Origin: Streptosporangiales bacterium
GTDB lineage: Bacteria > Actinomycetota > Actinomycetes > Streptosporangiales > WHSR01
Direction of reading: 5' to 3'
Length of the DNA stretch: 64,000 nt
NCBI GenBank assembly: GCA_009379995.1
Contig: WHSR01000008.1
Location: 43,507 to 107,506, forward strand
The notes beneath the pieces are model-generated. The model searched no databases and was not told the origin of the DNA. It saw nothing but the letters and a program-made list of their open reading frames with translations. Each line of letters starts with the position of its first letter. Within the stretch, counting starts at the first letter, position 1. The position numbers and the translations under genes were made by a program. Below, piece by piece: positions 33,368 to 42,023 of this stretch.

Positions 33368-34335
33368 GTCAGCTCCGTCGCCAGCTCCAACGCCGCGCGG
33401 GCGATGGCCGCGGCGCTGTCCACGTCCCGCATGTACAGCGGACGGATACGGACCTCGATGCCCTCCGCCGTCGTCCCGGCGTCGATCTCGTCGACGAGCC
33501 AGCCGTCCAGCAGTCTCCGGCCGTAGTGCTCGGCGACCGCCCCGGCGGTGGTCCGCACGCCGATCGCGGCGAGGCACGCGTCGGCCATGCCGCGCACCGG
33601 GGCGCCGCCGATGATCGGGGAGACACCGACGACGGTCTTCCCCTCGATCGCCGGCCGGATCCCGGGAACCTGCAGGATCGTGCCGATGCTCACCACCGGG
33701 TTGGACGGCGGGAACAGCACGACGTCAGCGGACTCGATGGCGTCCAGTACTCCCGGCGCGGGCTTGGCGTCCTCCGCCCCTACCGCGACGATCTCGACGG
33801 CCGGCACCTGGGCATGCAGCCGTACCCACCACTCCTGGAAGTGGATCGCCCGGCGGCCGGCGTCGTCGTCCACGATGACGTGCGTCTCCACCCGATCGTC
33901 GGTCATCGGCAGCAGCCGGACCCCCGCGCCGCCCGGGCCGCCCCGCCCGTCGTCCGGCCGGTCCAGCCACCGGGCGCACAGCGCCTCGGTGACCGCGGAC
34001 AGCGGGTAGCCGGCATCGAGCATCTGGGTGCGGACGATGTGCGTCGCGAAGTCGCGGTCGCCGAGGGTGAACCACTGCGGCCGAACGTCGTAGGCAGCGA
34101 GCTCCTCGCGCACCGAGAAGGTCTCGTTCGCCCGGCCCCACCCCTGTTCCTCGTTGATGCCGCCGCCGAGGGTGTACATGACGGTGTCGAGGTCCGGGCA
34201 AACACGCAGGCCAAAGAGGGTGATGTCGTCGCCGGTGTTGCCGATCACGGCGATATCGGCGTCCGGGGCCGCTCGGAGGAGGCCGCGCAGGAACCGGGCG
34301 CCTCCGATGCCGCCGGCGAGCACGACGATGCGCAT
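33364..34335 (-). CDS. fbiA: 2-phospho-L-lactate / phosphoenolpyruvate transferase
   Basis: A 323-residue CofD-family enzyme. ATG 34335 gives [19 protein letters not shown], the typical start with the glycine-rich GGIGGA loop. Further signatures: [29 protein letters not shown], RGWGRxNETF-like [37 protein letters not shown] and [17 protein letters not shown]. It joins the activated phospho-acid to FO to give (dehydro)F420-0. It forms a coupled operon with fbiB. The guanylyltransferase that makes its substrate (FbiD/CofC) is not in the window. Confidence 0.95.
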   Translation of the reverse strand: MRIVVLAGGIGGARFLRGLLRAAPDADIAVIGNTGDDITLFGLRVCPDLDTVMYTLGGGINEEQGWGRANETFSVREELAAYDVRPQWFTLGDRDFATHIVRTQMLDAGYPLSAVTEALCARWLDRPDDGRGGPGGAGVRLLPMTDDRVETHVIVDDDAGRRAIHFQEWWVRLHAQVPAVEIVAVGAEDAKPAPGVLDAIESADVVLFPPSNPVVSIGTILQVPGIRPAIEGKTVVGVSPIIGGAPVRGMADACLAAIGVRTTAGAVAEHYGRRLLDGWLVDEIDAGTTAEGIEVRIRPLYMRDVDSAAAIARAALELATELT

Positions 34336-34453
34336 GTCACCAGTCTTCCAGGCCCCTGGTTCCTCTTTGGGACATCCCCGTTTGCTGTTACCGGTACGCT
34401 CCGGCACGGTAGTGGTACCGAGTTCCCCAGCGCTCTTCCGCACAGGGGGTTAT

Positions 34454-35509
34454 GTGAAGATCAAAGAAAGCACGGGGCGGCTGCGGGAGCCTGCGGCGTG
34501 GGTGTTCGTCGCGGTGGCGTACGTGGGCATGCTCAGCGGCCTCGTCAGCGTTTTCGTGCCCGGCGGCTCGTCGGACGGCCTCGCCGAGCGCGCGTACTTC
34601 GGGGTCGGCAGCTTCCTGAGTTCGCTCGACATCCTGTTGTTGGCGGTCGCGGTGTTGCTCGTCGCGATCGTGGGCGAGCACACCAAGAACGCCCGGCTCG
34701 TCACCATCATGGCCGTGGTGGGCACCGGTCTGTTGGCGCTCCTCGGCTTCATCATCTTGATCCTGGGGCTGACGTACTCGGGCTTCCAGGGCTCGATCGG
34801 CACGGTCGACAGGATCGAGCAATTCCTGACCTACCTGCCGGCCCTGCTGATCGCCGGTATCGCGATAGTGTTCCAGCTGCGGGTACTGGGCTCGGACGAG
34901 CTGAGGCCGCCGCCCAAGCCGCAGCCGCAGGCCGCCTACGGGGGCTACGGTTACCCGCAGCCGGGCCAGCAGTACCCCGGCTACGGTTACGGCCAGCAGC
35001 AGTGGTACGGGCAGCAGTACCAGCAGCAGTATCCGCAGCAGTATCAGCAGGGTCAGGGGTATCCGCAGTACCCGCAGACGTACGGAGCCCAGCCGCCCTA
35101 CCAGGGCCAGGAGCAGCCACAGCAGGGCTACGGCCAGCCGGGTTACGAACAGCCGAGCTACGGGCAGCCGGGCTACGAACAGCAGCAGGCGGGCTACGGC
35201 GGCACGACGCAGCAGTATCAGCCCTACGAGCAGCAGCAGTACCAGTCGTACGAGCAGCAGGCGGGTGCGCAGCCCTACGGCGCTCAGCCTCAGCCGGGCG
35301 CGGGCTACGGTGGCCAGACCCCGCAGCCCTACGAGCAACCGTACGAGCAACCGTACGAGCAACCGTACGAGCAGCAGGCGGAAACCCAGCCGGACCAGGA
35401 GCGGCGTTCCGACGAAGAGGAGCAGGGAGCCGGCCGGGAGACGCCCCAGCCGTATCAGCACGGGCCGAACCAGCAGGGCTGGTACGGCGGCCAGCAGCCG
35501 CCGCAGTAA
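34454..35509 (+). CDS. Membrane protein with long Gln/Tyr/Pro-rich tail
   Basis: A 351-residue protein; GTG 34454 with AGGGGG upstream is preferred over the longer frame crossing the fbiA promoter. Residues 1-150 hold four hydrophobic helices (about 14-36, 50-76, 84-106, 125-145). Residues ~150-351 are low complexity, made of QQQY, YGQPGYEQ and YEQP units, including three exact 12-bp DNA copies at 35330-35365. Gln/Tyr-rich cytoplasmic tails of this type occur on actinobacterial envelope proteins of unknown role and may mediate clustering. It is followed by a strong hairpin and lies beside the F420 genes and whiB. Confidence 0.75.
   Translation: MKIKESTGRLREPAAWVFVAVAYVGMLSGLVSVFVPGGSSDGLAERAYFGVGSFLSSLDILLLAVAVLLVAIVGEHTKNARLVTIMAVVGTGLLALLGFIILILGLTYSGFQGSIGTVDRIEQFLTYLPALLIAGIAIVFQLRVLGSDELRPPPKPQPQAAYGGYGYPQPGQQYPGYGYGQQQWYGQQYQQQYPQQYQQGQGYPQYPQTYGAQPPYQGQEQPQQGYGQPGYEQPSYGQPGYEQQQAGYGGTTQQYQPYEQQQYQSYEQQAGAQPYGAQPQPGAGYGGQTPQPYEQPYEQPYEQPYEQQAETQPDQERRSDEEEQGAGRETPQPYQHGPNQQGWYGGQQPPQ
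35330..35365 (+). repeat. 12-bp tandem repeat encoding YEQP
   Basis: Three identical copies of TACGAGCAACCG followed by a partial fourth, coding for YEQP repeats in the tail of the membrane protein. Identity at synonymous sites points to recent expansion by slippage. Confidence 0.85.
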
Positions 35510-35517
35510 GCACCGGG

Positions 35518-35555
35518 GTGTCGCCCGTCGCGTGGGGTGGGCGCACGGGCGACAC
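35518..35555. terminator. Strong 11-bp stem-loop after membrane protein gene
   Basis: GTGTCGCCCGT (35518-35528) pairs perfectly with ACGGGCGACAC (35545-35555) around a 16-nt loop, 8 bp after the stop at 35509. It is a likely terminator and separates this gene from the whiB promoter. No T-run follows, as is usual in GC-rich actinomycetes. Confidence 0.65.
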
Positions 35556-35620
35556 GCCGACACCGAGTGTGTCGACGTATGTCGGCTCCGTTACCGGGGG
35601 CCCAATATCACCTCTCGGGG

Positions 35621-35650
35621 TTGACGGACGATAGGACACGCGCGTGTAAT
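35621..35650 (+). promoter_or_regulatory. Putative whiB promoter (TTGACG-N18-TGTAAT)
   Basis: A good housekeeping-type -35 (35621-35626) and -10 (35645-35650) with 18-bp spacing, in an unusually AT-rich stretch about 88 bp upstream of the whiB GTG. This predicts a leader of about 80 nt. Assignment is by consensus only. Confidence 0.5.
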
Positions 35651-35737
35651 TTCAACTGTGTTGTTTTGGTCGTCCGGGGTTGTGGAACGCCTATACCAGG
35701 CCAACCCAGGAGGACTCGAGGGGGAGGAGGTGCGCCC

Positions 35738-35998
35738 GTGAGCGAGAGCTTCGCCCTGTTCTTCGCGCACGAGCTGGAGAACATGAGCTGGCAGGAGCGC
35801 GCCCTGTGCGCGCAGACCGATCCGGAAGCGTTCTTTCCGGAGAAGGGTGGCTCGACCCGCGAGGCGAAGAAGGTGTGCCGGTCCTGCGAGGTGCGGACCG
35901 AGTGCCTGGAGTACGCCCTCGCACATGACGAGCGTTTCGGCATCTGGGGTGGGCTTTCCGAGCGGGAGAGACGCCGAATCAAGCGCAAGGCCGGGTGA
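35738..35998 (+). CDS. whiB: WhiB-family iron-sulfur transcription factor
   Basis: An 86-residue protein from a GTG 7 bp after a GGGGGAGGAGG site. Four Cys ligands are placed as C-X29-C-X2-C-X5-C (ALCAQ; VCRSCEVRTEC), followed by GIWGG and the basic ERERRRIKRKAG tail that contacts DNA. It should bind a [4Fe-4S] cluster and associate with the principal sigma factor. The FFPEKGGSTREAKKVC and LEYALAHDERFGIWGGLSERERRR stretches, plus the flanking fbiA/manC and GT2/manB genes, match the WhiB/WhiB2 (WhmD) ortholog involved in sporulation septation or cell division. Confidence 0.92.
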   Translation: MSESFALFFAHELENMSWQERALCAQTDPEAFFPEKGGSTREAKKVCRSCEVRTECLEYALAHDERFGIWGGLSERERRRIKRKAG

Positions 35999-36105
35999 GC
36001 GGGCCGGACTTGCCGGACGGATATGGCGAATCGCCCGGGTCAGTGGCTCCGGCTGGCGTATCGTTGTCAGCCGTACTGAGGTAGGGCGCGGTCCGGCACG
36101 GCTCC

Positions 36106-39100
36106 ATGGATCCGCGCCGGGCCGTTCGCCTTCATCGACATCCACGTGGAACGTTGTCGCCTGATCTTGCCTATGGACGCCACGTCGTCACGGCGGTACT
36201 AGTTGCCCACGACGGGAAGCGCTGGCTGCCGGAGACGCTCGACTTGCTGCTCCGACAGACCCGGCCTGTCCAGCGCATCGTCGCCGTCGACAACGGCAGC
36301 CGGGACGGCAGTGAGTCCTTGCTCGTCGAAGCGATCGGTCGGCAGAACGTGGTGTCCTTGCCCCGTGACACCGGGTACGGCGCCGCCGTCGCCGAGGCGT
36401 TGCGCAATCGGGCGGCCAACACCGCCCAGACCGGCCCGCTCGACATCAGCCGGAGCGAGACCGAGGAATGGGTGTGGCTGCTGCATGACGACTCCGCGCC
36501 AGCACCCGACGCCCTCGAACGGCTGCTGAAGGCCGCCGAGGAGGACCAGTTCGCCGCGGTCCTCGGCCCCAAGCTCCTCGACTGGCACGACCGCCGGCGT
36601 CTCGTCGAGATCGGCGTGGCGATCGACGGCGCCGGCCGCCGGGAGACCGGTCTGGAGGTCCGCGAGGTGGACCAGGGGCAGCACGACGATGTGCGCGAGG
36701 CGCTGGCGGTGAGTACCGCGGGCATGCTCGTACGCCGCGATGTCTGGACCACCCTCGGCGGGCTGGATCCGGACCTTCCGCTGTTCCGCGACGACGTCGA
36801 CTTCGGATGGCGGGTGAACGGGGCCGGGCACAAGGTGCTCGCCGTCGCCGACGCCGTCATGTGGCACGCGGAGGCATCCGCGCGCAGGCGGCGGCGCATC
36901 GCGGCCACCGGCAACCATCCGCGCCGCGTCGACCGGCGCAACGCGATGTTCGTCCTGTTCGCGAACCTGCCGGCCCGCCCGCTGCTGTGGGTGGCGATCC
37001 GTAACTTCTTCGGCTCGCTGCTGCGTACCGCCGTCTTCCTGCTCGCCAAGCAGCCCGCCAACGCACTCGACGAGGTGGCCGCCCTGGCCTCGGTTTTCGG
37101 CAGCCCCGGGCGGCTACGGCGGGCGCGGAAGCGGCGCGCCCGCGGCCGGCGCCGCAACTACCACAGCATCCGCCGGCTGATGCCCCCCCGCGGCCAGCAG
37201 CTTCGCCGCCTCGGCGAAACGGTGGGTGGCCTGCTCTCCGGGGCCGGGCCGGTCGACTCGGCGGGCCGCCACCACGCGGTGGTGAGCGGTTCCTTCCTTG
37301 AGGAGGACGACGACGCGCTCCTGGTCGAGGACGGGGCGTGGCGGCGGTTCCTCACCCAGCCGGGGGTCCTGCTCTGCTTCGCCTTGGTCGCCGTCACGGC
37401 CGTCGCCGCGCGTGGGTTGATCGGCGGCGGCCAGCTCGGCGGCGGTGCGCTGCCGCCGGTGGCCGGCGGGGCCAGCGACCTGTGGGCGCAGTACGCGGCG
37501 TCCTGGCACGCGGTCGGGATCGGCGGCGACGTGAGCGCCTCCCCGTACGTCCTCGTGCTGGCCATGCTGTCCACCGTGCTGCTGGGCAAGGTGTGGCTGG
37601 CGGTGGATCTCCTGCTGTTCGGCTGCGTGCCGCTCGCGGCGGCGACCGCCTACCTGGCCGTCCGCCGGGTCACGTCCTACGTGCCGATGCAGCTGTCGGT
37701 GGCCGCCGCGTACGCCCTGCTACCCACCGCCCTCGGCGCGATCGCGACCGGCCGGCTGGGCACGGCCGTGGTGACCGCGCTCCTGCCGCTCATCGGGATG
37801 ACCCTCGTCGACGTGCTCCGCCGGCCTCGTCGCCGGGCGGCGCGGGCCGCCTGGGTGGCCGGACTGCTCCTCGCCATCGCCACGGCGTTCGCCCCGTTGA
37901 CGTGGGCGCTCGCGCTCGTCCTCGGCTTCGCCGCGGGCCGCTGGCGTCCGTCCCGGCGGATGTACATAGCCGTCGCGCTCGTCACCCCGATGGTGCTGCT
38001 GCTTCCGTGGAGCCTCCGGCTGCTGCGCCACCCGTCGCTGTTTCTCATCGAGGCCGGGCTGCACCGGCCCGAGCTGGTGGAACGCAGTCTCGACCCGCTC
38101 GCGATCCTGTCGCTCCAGCCCGGTGGCCCGGGCATGCCCCTCGTGTGGCCGTCCGTGGCCATCCTCGCCGCCGGCGTGGCGGCGCTGGCGATCGCCGTCC
38201 GGCGCACCCTTGTGCTCGCCGCGTGGGCCGTCGCCCTCCTCGGGCTGGTGGTCGCGGTGGTCATCACCGGCGTCGAGGTGGCCGCGCCCGGTGAGCAATC
38301 CGCGCCGCCCTGGCCGGGGATTCCGTTGGCGGTGGCGGCTGCCGGGATACTGGTCGCCGCCGCCGCGGGCGGTGAGCGGCTCCGCGAGCTCGTCGGGGCG
38401 GCGGGCTGGCGGCGTGCCGCGGGCCGGGGTCTCGTCCTCGCCGCGGCGGTCGTGCCCGCCCTGGCCGCCGCCGGCTGGGTGGTGGGTGCCGTGCCCGGGC
38501 CGCTCAACCGCGACAGCCACGACGTGCTGCCAGCCTTCGTCGCGGCATCGAGCAACAACGGCGCGCGGGCCCGTACGCTCGTCGTGCACAGAGAGGCGGA
38601 TGGCCACATCGCGTACTCCGTGCTGCGCGGCCGATCGGCAGTGCCCGGCGAGTCCGAGCTCCCTCCGCCGGAGTCGGTACGGAACCGGTTCGACGCCATC
38701 GTCGCCGGGCTGACCTCGGGACGCGGCGGGGACGAGGCCGACAAGCTCGCCTCGTTCGCGGTGCGGTACGTACTGCTGCCCGCGCCGCTGGACAACGACC
38801 TGGTGCAGACACTCAACGGGGTGCCGGGGCTGGAACGCATCAGCGTCACCGAGGGCGCGGCGCTGTGGCGGGTGACCACACCGACCGCCCGGCTGCGGTT
38901 GGCGTCCGGTCAGGAGTCCGCGCCGCTGCCGTCCGGCCAGGTCTCGGCGTGGCCGGAGATACCCGAGGGTTCCGAGGGCCGGATGCTGGTGCTCGCCGAG
39001 CCGTTCGACAGCGGCTGGCGGGCCAGCATCGACGGGCAGCAGCTACCTGCCCGCGTCGTCGGCGGGTGGGCCCAGGGTTTCGAGGTACCCGCGTCGGGCG

Positions 39101-39342
39101 GCCGGCTGGAGCTCGGGCACACGTCGCTGCGGAGCCTGTGGCTGGTCTGCCAGGGTCTGCTGGTCTTCATCGTGCTGGTCCTGGCCCTGCCCGGGGTACG
39201 GGACGAGGAACGCGATGAGGGGATCGAGCGGCGGGAGCGCCGCCGCGGCCGGGGGCACACCGGGCGGCGCGCGCGTGGCCACCGCGCCCGGGAGACCGGG
39301 CAGCAGGAGAGGGTCCCCGAGAAGGTAGGTGGCGGCCCGTGA
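36106..39342 (+). CDS. Very large membrane glycosyltransferase (GT2 domain plus TM region)
   Basis: A 1078-residue protein. Residues ~27-300 are a GT2 (GT-A) domain: TAVLVAHDGKRWLPETLDLLL, VDNGSRDGS, WLLHDDSAPAPDAL (DxD-like), and FRDDVDFGWRVN. A basic segment (RKRRARGRRRNYHSIRR) precedes about ten hydrophobic helices between ~420 and 770. Residues ~800-1010 appear extracytoplasmic, and the protein ends with a helix and an Arg-rich cytoplasmic tail. The true start is uncertain: ATG 36106 lies before the domain and no clear ribosome site exists. The family sits at this conserved locus with whiB and DUF5719 and likely makes or exports a cell-wall glycan. Its stop overlaps the next start. Confidence 0.8.
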   Translation: MDPRRAVRLHRHPRGTLSPDLAYGRHVVTAVLVAHDGKRWLPETLDLLLRQTRPVQRIVAVDNGSRDGSESLLVEAIGRQNVVSLPRDTGYGAAVAEALRNRAANTAQTGPLDISRSETEEWVWLLHDDSAPAPDALERLLKAAEEDQFAAVLGPKLLDWHDRRRLVEIGVAIDGAGRRETGLEVREVDQGQHDDVREALAVSTAGMLVRRDVWTTLGGLDPDLPLFRDDVDFGWRVNGAGHKVLAVADAVMWHAEASARRRRRIAATGNHPRRVDRRNAMFVLFANLPARPLLWVAIRNFFGSLLRTAVFLLAKQPANALDEVAALASVFGSPGRLRRARKRRARGRRRNYHSIRRLMPPRGQQLRRLGETVGGLLSGAGPVDSAGRHHAVVSGSFLEEDDDALLVEDGAWRRFLTQPGVLLCFALVAVTAVAARGLIGGGQLGGGALPPVAGGASDLWAQYAASWHAVGIGGDVSASPYVLVLAMLSTVLLGKVWLAVDLLLFGCVPLAAATAYLAVRRVTSYVPMQLSVAAAYALLPTALGAIATGRLGTAVVTALLPLIGMTLVDVLRRPRRRAARAAWVAGLLLAIATAFAPLTWALALVLGFAAGRWRPSRRMYIAVALVTPMVLLLPWSLRLLRHPSLFLIEAGLHRPELVERSLDPLAILSLQPGGPGMPLVWPSVAILAAGVAALAIAVRRTLVLAAWAVALLGLVVAVVITGVEVAAPGEQSAPPWPGIPLAVAAAGILVAAAAGGERLRELVGAAGWRRAAGRGLVLAAAVVPALAAAGWVVGAVPGPLNRDSHDVLPAFVAASSNNGARARTLVVHREADGHIAYSVLRGRSAVPGESELPPPESVRNRFDAIVAGLTSGRGGDEADKLASFAVRYVLLPAPLDNDLVQTLNGVPGLERISVTEGAALWRVTTPTARLRLASGQESAPLPSGQVSAWPEIPEGSEGRMLVLAEPFDSGWRASIDGQQLPARVVGGWAQGFEVPASGGRLELGHTSLRSLWLVCQGLLVFIVLVLALPGVRDEERDEGIERRERRRGRGHTGRRARGHRARETGQQERVPEKVGGGP

Positions 39343-40925
39343 GCGACCCACGCGAGCCGTCTGTGGGTGACCAGACCGTGAGCGACGCACCCGCGCCGTC
39401 GCCGGGCCGGCGGTCGCGCCGGGCGCAGAGGAGCGCGCAGCGCGGGTCCGTGCGCGGCTATCTGGAACATCGGTACGCGCCGCTGGCCGCCGTCGTCACC
39501 GCGCTCGCGGTGGTGTGGGGGCTTGCGCACGTCACCCGTCCCGAGCCTGCGCGCGCCGGTCAGGACGCCGGCACACAGCGGGCTCCGGTGGAGACGAACC
39601 TCATGGCGTGTCCCGACCCGAGTTCCTCGCCGGGCGAGCGCACCCGCGTCGGGGTCGCGACCTCGTCCCAGAGCCGCGGGCCGGGACGCGCCGAGATCCG
39701 GCCGGCGGGCGGTCAACAGGGAGCGAACCCGGTAGGCGTCGTTCGGCGGCCGGGCACCGCCTGGTACGGGACCCATACCGGGGGGACCGGACCGCTGTCC
39801 GTCCGGGCGGACGGCTCCCTGGCGGCGGGGCTGGAGGTGGAGCAGACCACGAAGGGCAGCGGCGACGGTCCGGGGCTCGCCGGAATCCGGTGTGCGCCGC
39901 CCGGGATGGACTTCTGGTTCGTCGGCTTGGGCCAGGCGGCGGGTGCGAACGGCCGCCTCTACCTGACCAACCTCGACGAGACCACCGCCACGGTCGACGT
40001 CGACGCCTACACGTCCGAGGGAACCGTGGATCCGCTGGACGGGCGCAGCATCACCGTCCAGCCGCACAGCCAGCAGACCGTTCCGGTGCGGGAGCTGGCA
40101 CCGAACACCGGCCTCGTCGCCCTGAGCGTTCGGACGATCATCGGTCGGGTCTCGGCGGCGGTTCGTACCCAGAACCAGGACCCCACCGGGGTGGACTGGC
40201 TGCCGGTCGCCGGTGCGCCGTCGACCGAGCAGGTCATCCCCGGGCTGCCGCCGGGGACCGCCGACCAGCAGCTGTTGCTCGCTGCGCCCGGCGCGCAGAA
40301 TGCCTCGGTCACCGTACACGTCGTGACGAAGGGCGGGACGTACGTGCCGGAGGGACGGCGCAGCGTGCAGGTACCCGCGGGTTCGGCGCTGGGCGTCGAC
40401 CTCGGGGGAGCGCTGTCCGGCAAGGCCGCCGCGGTGCGGCTGACCTCGGACGTACCGATCACCGGCGGTGCCTTCGTCGCCGGGGATGCCGGGGCCGGCG
40501 GCTCGGACGTCGGCTACGCCGCGGCCACCCCCGCCCTGGACGACGCAGCAGTTGTCGCCGACAACCGTGCAGGTGACGGGAGGAAGACCTCGCTGCTGCT
40601 GTCCGCCCCGGAGGAGGACGCCCAGGTCCGCATCTCCACGCTGACCTCCAGGGGCAAAACCCAAGCGTCCAGTGAGCTGCGCATCCCCGGCGGCCGCACC
40701 GTCTCGGCGAACGTCCGGGGTCCGGAGGGGAGCCAGGACGGCTTCGCCGTTGTGGTGGAACCGCAGGCGGACTCGGGCCCGGTGTACGGTGCCCGGCTAC
40801 AGACCGAGAACGTCACTGGTGGACGGATGTTCACCCTGCTCCCGCTGGTGACGGCCCGGACCTGGGTCACAGTGCCCGACGTGAGCGACTCGCTTTCCTC
40901 GGTCCTCGCTCCCTCTCGGCGGTGA
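39339..40925 (+). CDS. DUF5719 family protein, membrane-anchored extracellular
   Basis: A 528-residue protein with a basic cytoplasmic N-terminus (RRSRRAQRSAQRGSVRGYLEHRY), one membrane helix at about residues 47-65 and a long Gly/Ala/Thr-rich extracellular part made of beta-rich segments (LYLTNLDETTATVDVDAYTSEG, VTVHVVTKGGTYVPEG). It lacks catalytic signatures. It starts inside the GT2 stop (GTGA), so the two genes are coupled and probably act together in the envelope. It is followed by palindromic element A. Confidence 0.82.
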   Translation: MSDPREPSVGDQTVSDAPAPSPGRRSRRAQRSAQRGSVRGYLEHRYAPLAAVVTALAVVWGLAHVTRPEPARAGQDAGTQRAPVETNLMACPDPSSSPGERTRVGVATSSQSRGPGRAEIRPAGGQQGANPVGVVRRPGTAWYGTHTGGTGPLSVRADGSLAAGLEVEQTTKGSGDGPGLAGIRCAPPGMDFWFVGLGQAAGANGRLYLTNLDETTATVDVDAYTSEGTVDPLDGRSITVQPHSQQTVPVRELAPNTGLVALSVRTIIGRVSAAVRTQNQDPTGVDWLPVAGAPSTEQVIPGLPPGTADQQLLLAAPGAQNASVTVHVVTKGGTYVPEGRRSVQVPAGSALGVDLGGALSGKAAAVRLTSDVPITGGAFVAGDAGAGGSDVGYAAATPALDDAAVVADNRAGDGRKTSLLLSAPEEDAQVRISTLTSRGKTQASSELRIPGGRTVSANVRGPEGSQDGFAVVVEPQADSGPVYGARLQTENVTGGRMFTLLPLVTARTWVTVPDVSDSLSSVLAPSRR

Positions 40926-40929
40926 GCCT

Positions 40930-41000
40930 TTTCTTGGTCGTGATCTTGCAGAAATTTGAACCGGCCGGAGTTGAATTTCTGCAAGATCACGACCAAGAAA
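40930..41000. repeat. Palindromic element A, copy 2, between convergent genes
   Basis: Perfect 27-bp arms (40930-40956 and 40974-41000) around a 17-nt loop holding CCGGCCGG. The core matches copies 1 and 3, with a TTCTTGGTC extension outward. It lies between the stop of the DUF5719 gene and the stop of the convergent zincin-family gene, where it could end transcription from both sides. Confidence 0.92.
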
Positions 41001-41005
41001 GGCCC

Positions 41006-41479
41006 TCAGTCGTCGCCCTCGGCGTAGTGCGGGTCGACGGTCTCCGGCTCCAGGCCGAGCAGCTGGGCGACTTCCTCGACCACAACGTCGTGCACGAGGG
41101 CGCCCAGGTCCTCGCCGTCGGTCGCCCGCGCCTCCAGGGGCCTGCGGTAGAGGACGATCCGGGGAGGACGGCCCCGGGCCGGCGGCATCAGCCGGCTCAG
41201 CGGTACCGGATCCGGCTCCCATGCCGTCGTCCGCCGCTCTCCGGGTGGCACCTCTTCCACCGCGAACTCGACGCCGGCGAGCTCGCGGGCCCAACGCCCT
41301 TCCAGCCGCTCGACCGCGTCGAGCACGAGGTCGTCGAAGCGTTGGGATCGGGTACGGACGAGCGGCACGTGGGGTGGCGCGAGCGGGCCGCGAAGCCCTC
41401 GGCCATGCCGGTCACGGCGGCGGGTGCGGCGCCCGGGCGAGGACGGGCCGGGCACCCGATCGGACGGCAGCGGGCGCAC
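41006..41479 (-). CDS. Metallopeptidase-family (zincin-like) protein lacking HExxH
   Basis: About 157 residues if GTG 41479 is used (GTG 41455 is an alternative). The conserved block reads RFDDLVLDAVERLEGRWARELAGVEFAVEEVPP, then RIVLYRRPLEARATDGEDLGALVHDVVVEEVAQLLGLEPETVDPHY. The family is annotated as metallopeptidase, but the expected HExxH zinc motif is replaced by VHDVVVEEVAQ, so peptidase activity is doubtful. It is divergent from the DUF3499 gene and belongs to the conserved whiB-manB neighbourhood. Confidence 0.72.
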   Translation of the reverse strand: MRPLPSDRVPGPSSPGRRTRRRDRHGRGLRGPLAPPHVPLVRTRSQRFDDLVLDAVERLEGRWARELAGVEFAVEEVPPGERRTTAWEPDPVPLSRLMPPARGRPPRIVLYRRPLEARATDGEDLGALVHDVVVEEVAQLLGLEPETVDPHYAEGDD

Positions 41480-41585
41480 ACATCGAGCGTAGCCAAGCGT
41501 GGGGTTGTCCCGCGATGCGCGACACGATTCGCCATATGTACCGGGGTGGTGGCATTGAGCGCCGGGACTGAGTACGGTCCCGGCT

Positions 41586-41945
41586 GTGAGTCCCGTCCGC
41601 CGCTGTTCCCGTACCGCATGCAAGCGGCAGGCGGTCTGCACGCTCACGTATGTCTACGCCGACTCCACAGCGGTGCTGGGCCCGCTGGCGACGCACGTCG
41701 AGCCGCACAGCTACGACCTGTGCGCGGAACACGCCGACCGGCTGACCGCTCCGCTCGGCTGGGAGATGGTGCGGCTTCCCGGCGAGCAGGCCGAGCCGAG
41801 CAGCGACGATCTGGAGGCTCTGGCCAATGCCGTACGGGAGGCGGCCAAGCCGTCGCGGCGGGGCGAACCGGTTGGCCAGGGCATCGAGGTCGGTCGGCGC
41901 GGACACCTGCGGGTGCTGCGCTCCAGGCCGCGTCAGGACCGCTGA
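41586..41945 (+). CDS. DUF3499 family small zinc-binding-like protein
   Basis: A 119-residue protein from a GTG start giving the family N-terminus VSPVRRCSRTACKRQAVCTLTYVYADS. Cys residues (CSRTACKRQAVC) and CAEHAD near residue 46 could bind zinc. The family is restricted to actinobacteria and always lies beside the phosphomannomutase gene; function unknown. The C-terminal ~40 residues are basic and probably disordered. Confidence 0.82.
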   Translation: MSPVRRCSRTACKRQAVCTLTYVYADSTAVLGPLATHVEPHSYDLCAEHADRLTAPLGWEMVRLPGEQAEPSSDDLEALANAVREAAKPSRRGEPVGQGIEVGRRGHLRVLRSRPRQDR

Positions 41946-42023
41946 CCGGGATCGGGTGGAGCTGCCGTCCGCGGGGTAGGCTGCCAGCGGCACTACCCGG
42001 CTCACCCGAAGTACGGAGCATCA

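Noticed and set aside
35330..35365. CRISPR-like tandem repeat
   Set aside because: The 12-bp units are contiguous, coding and have no spacers.
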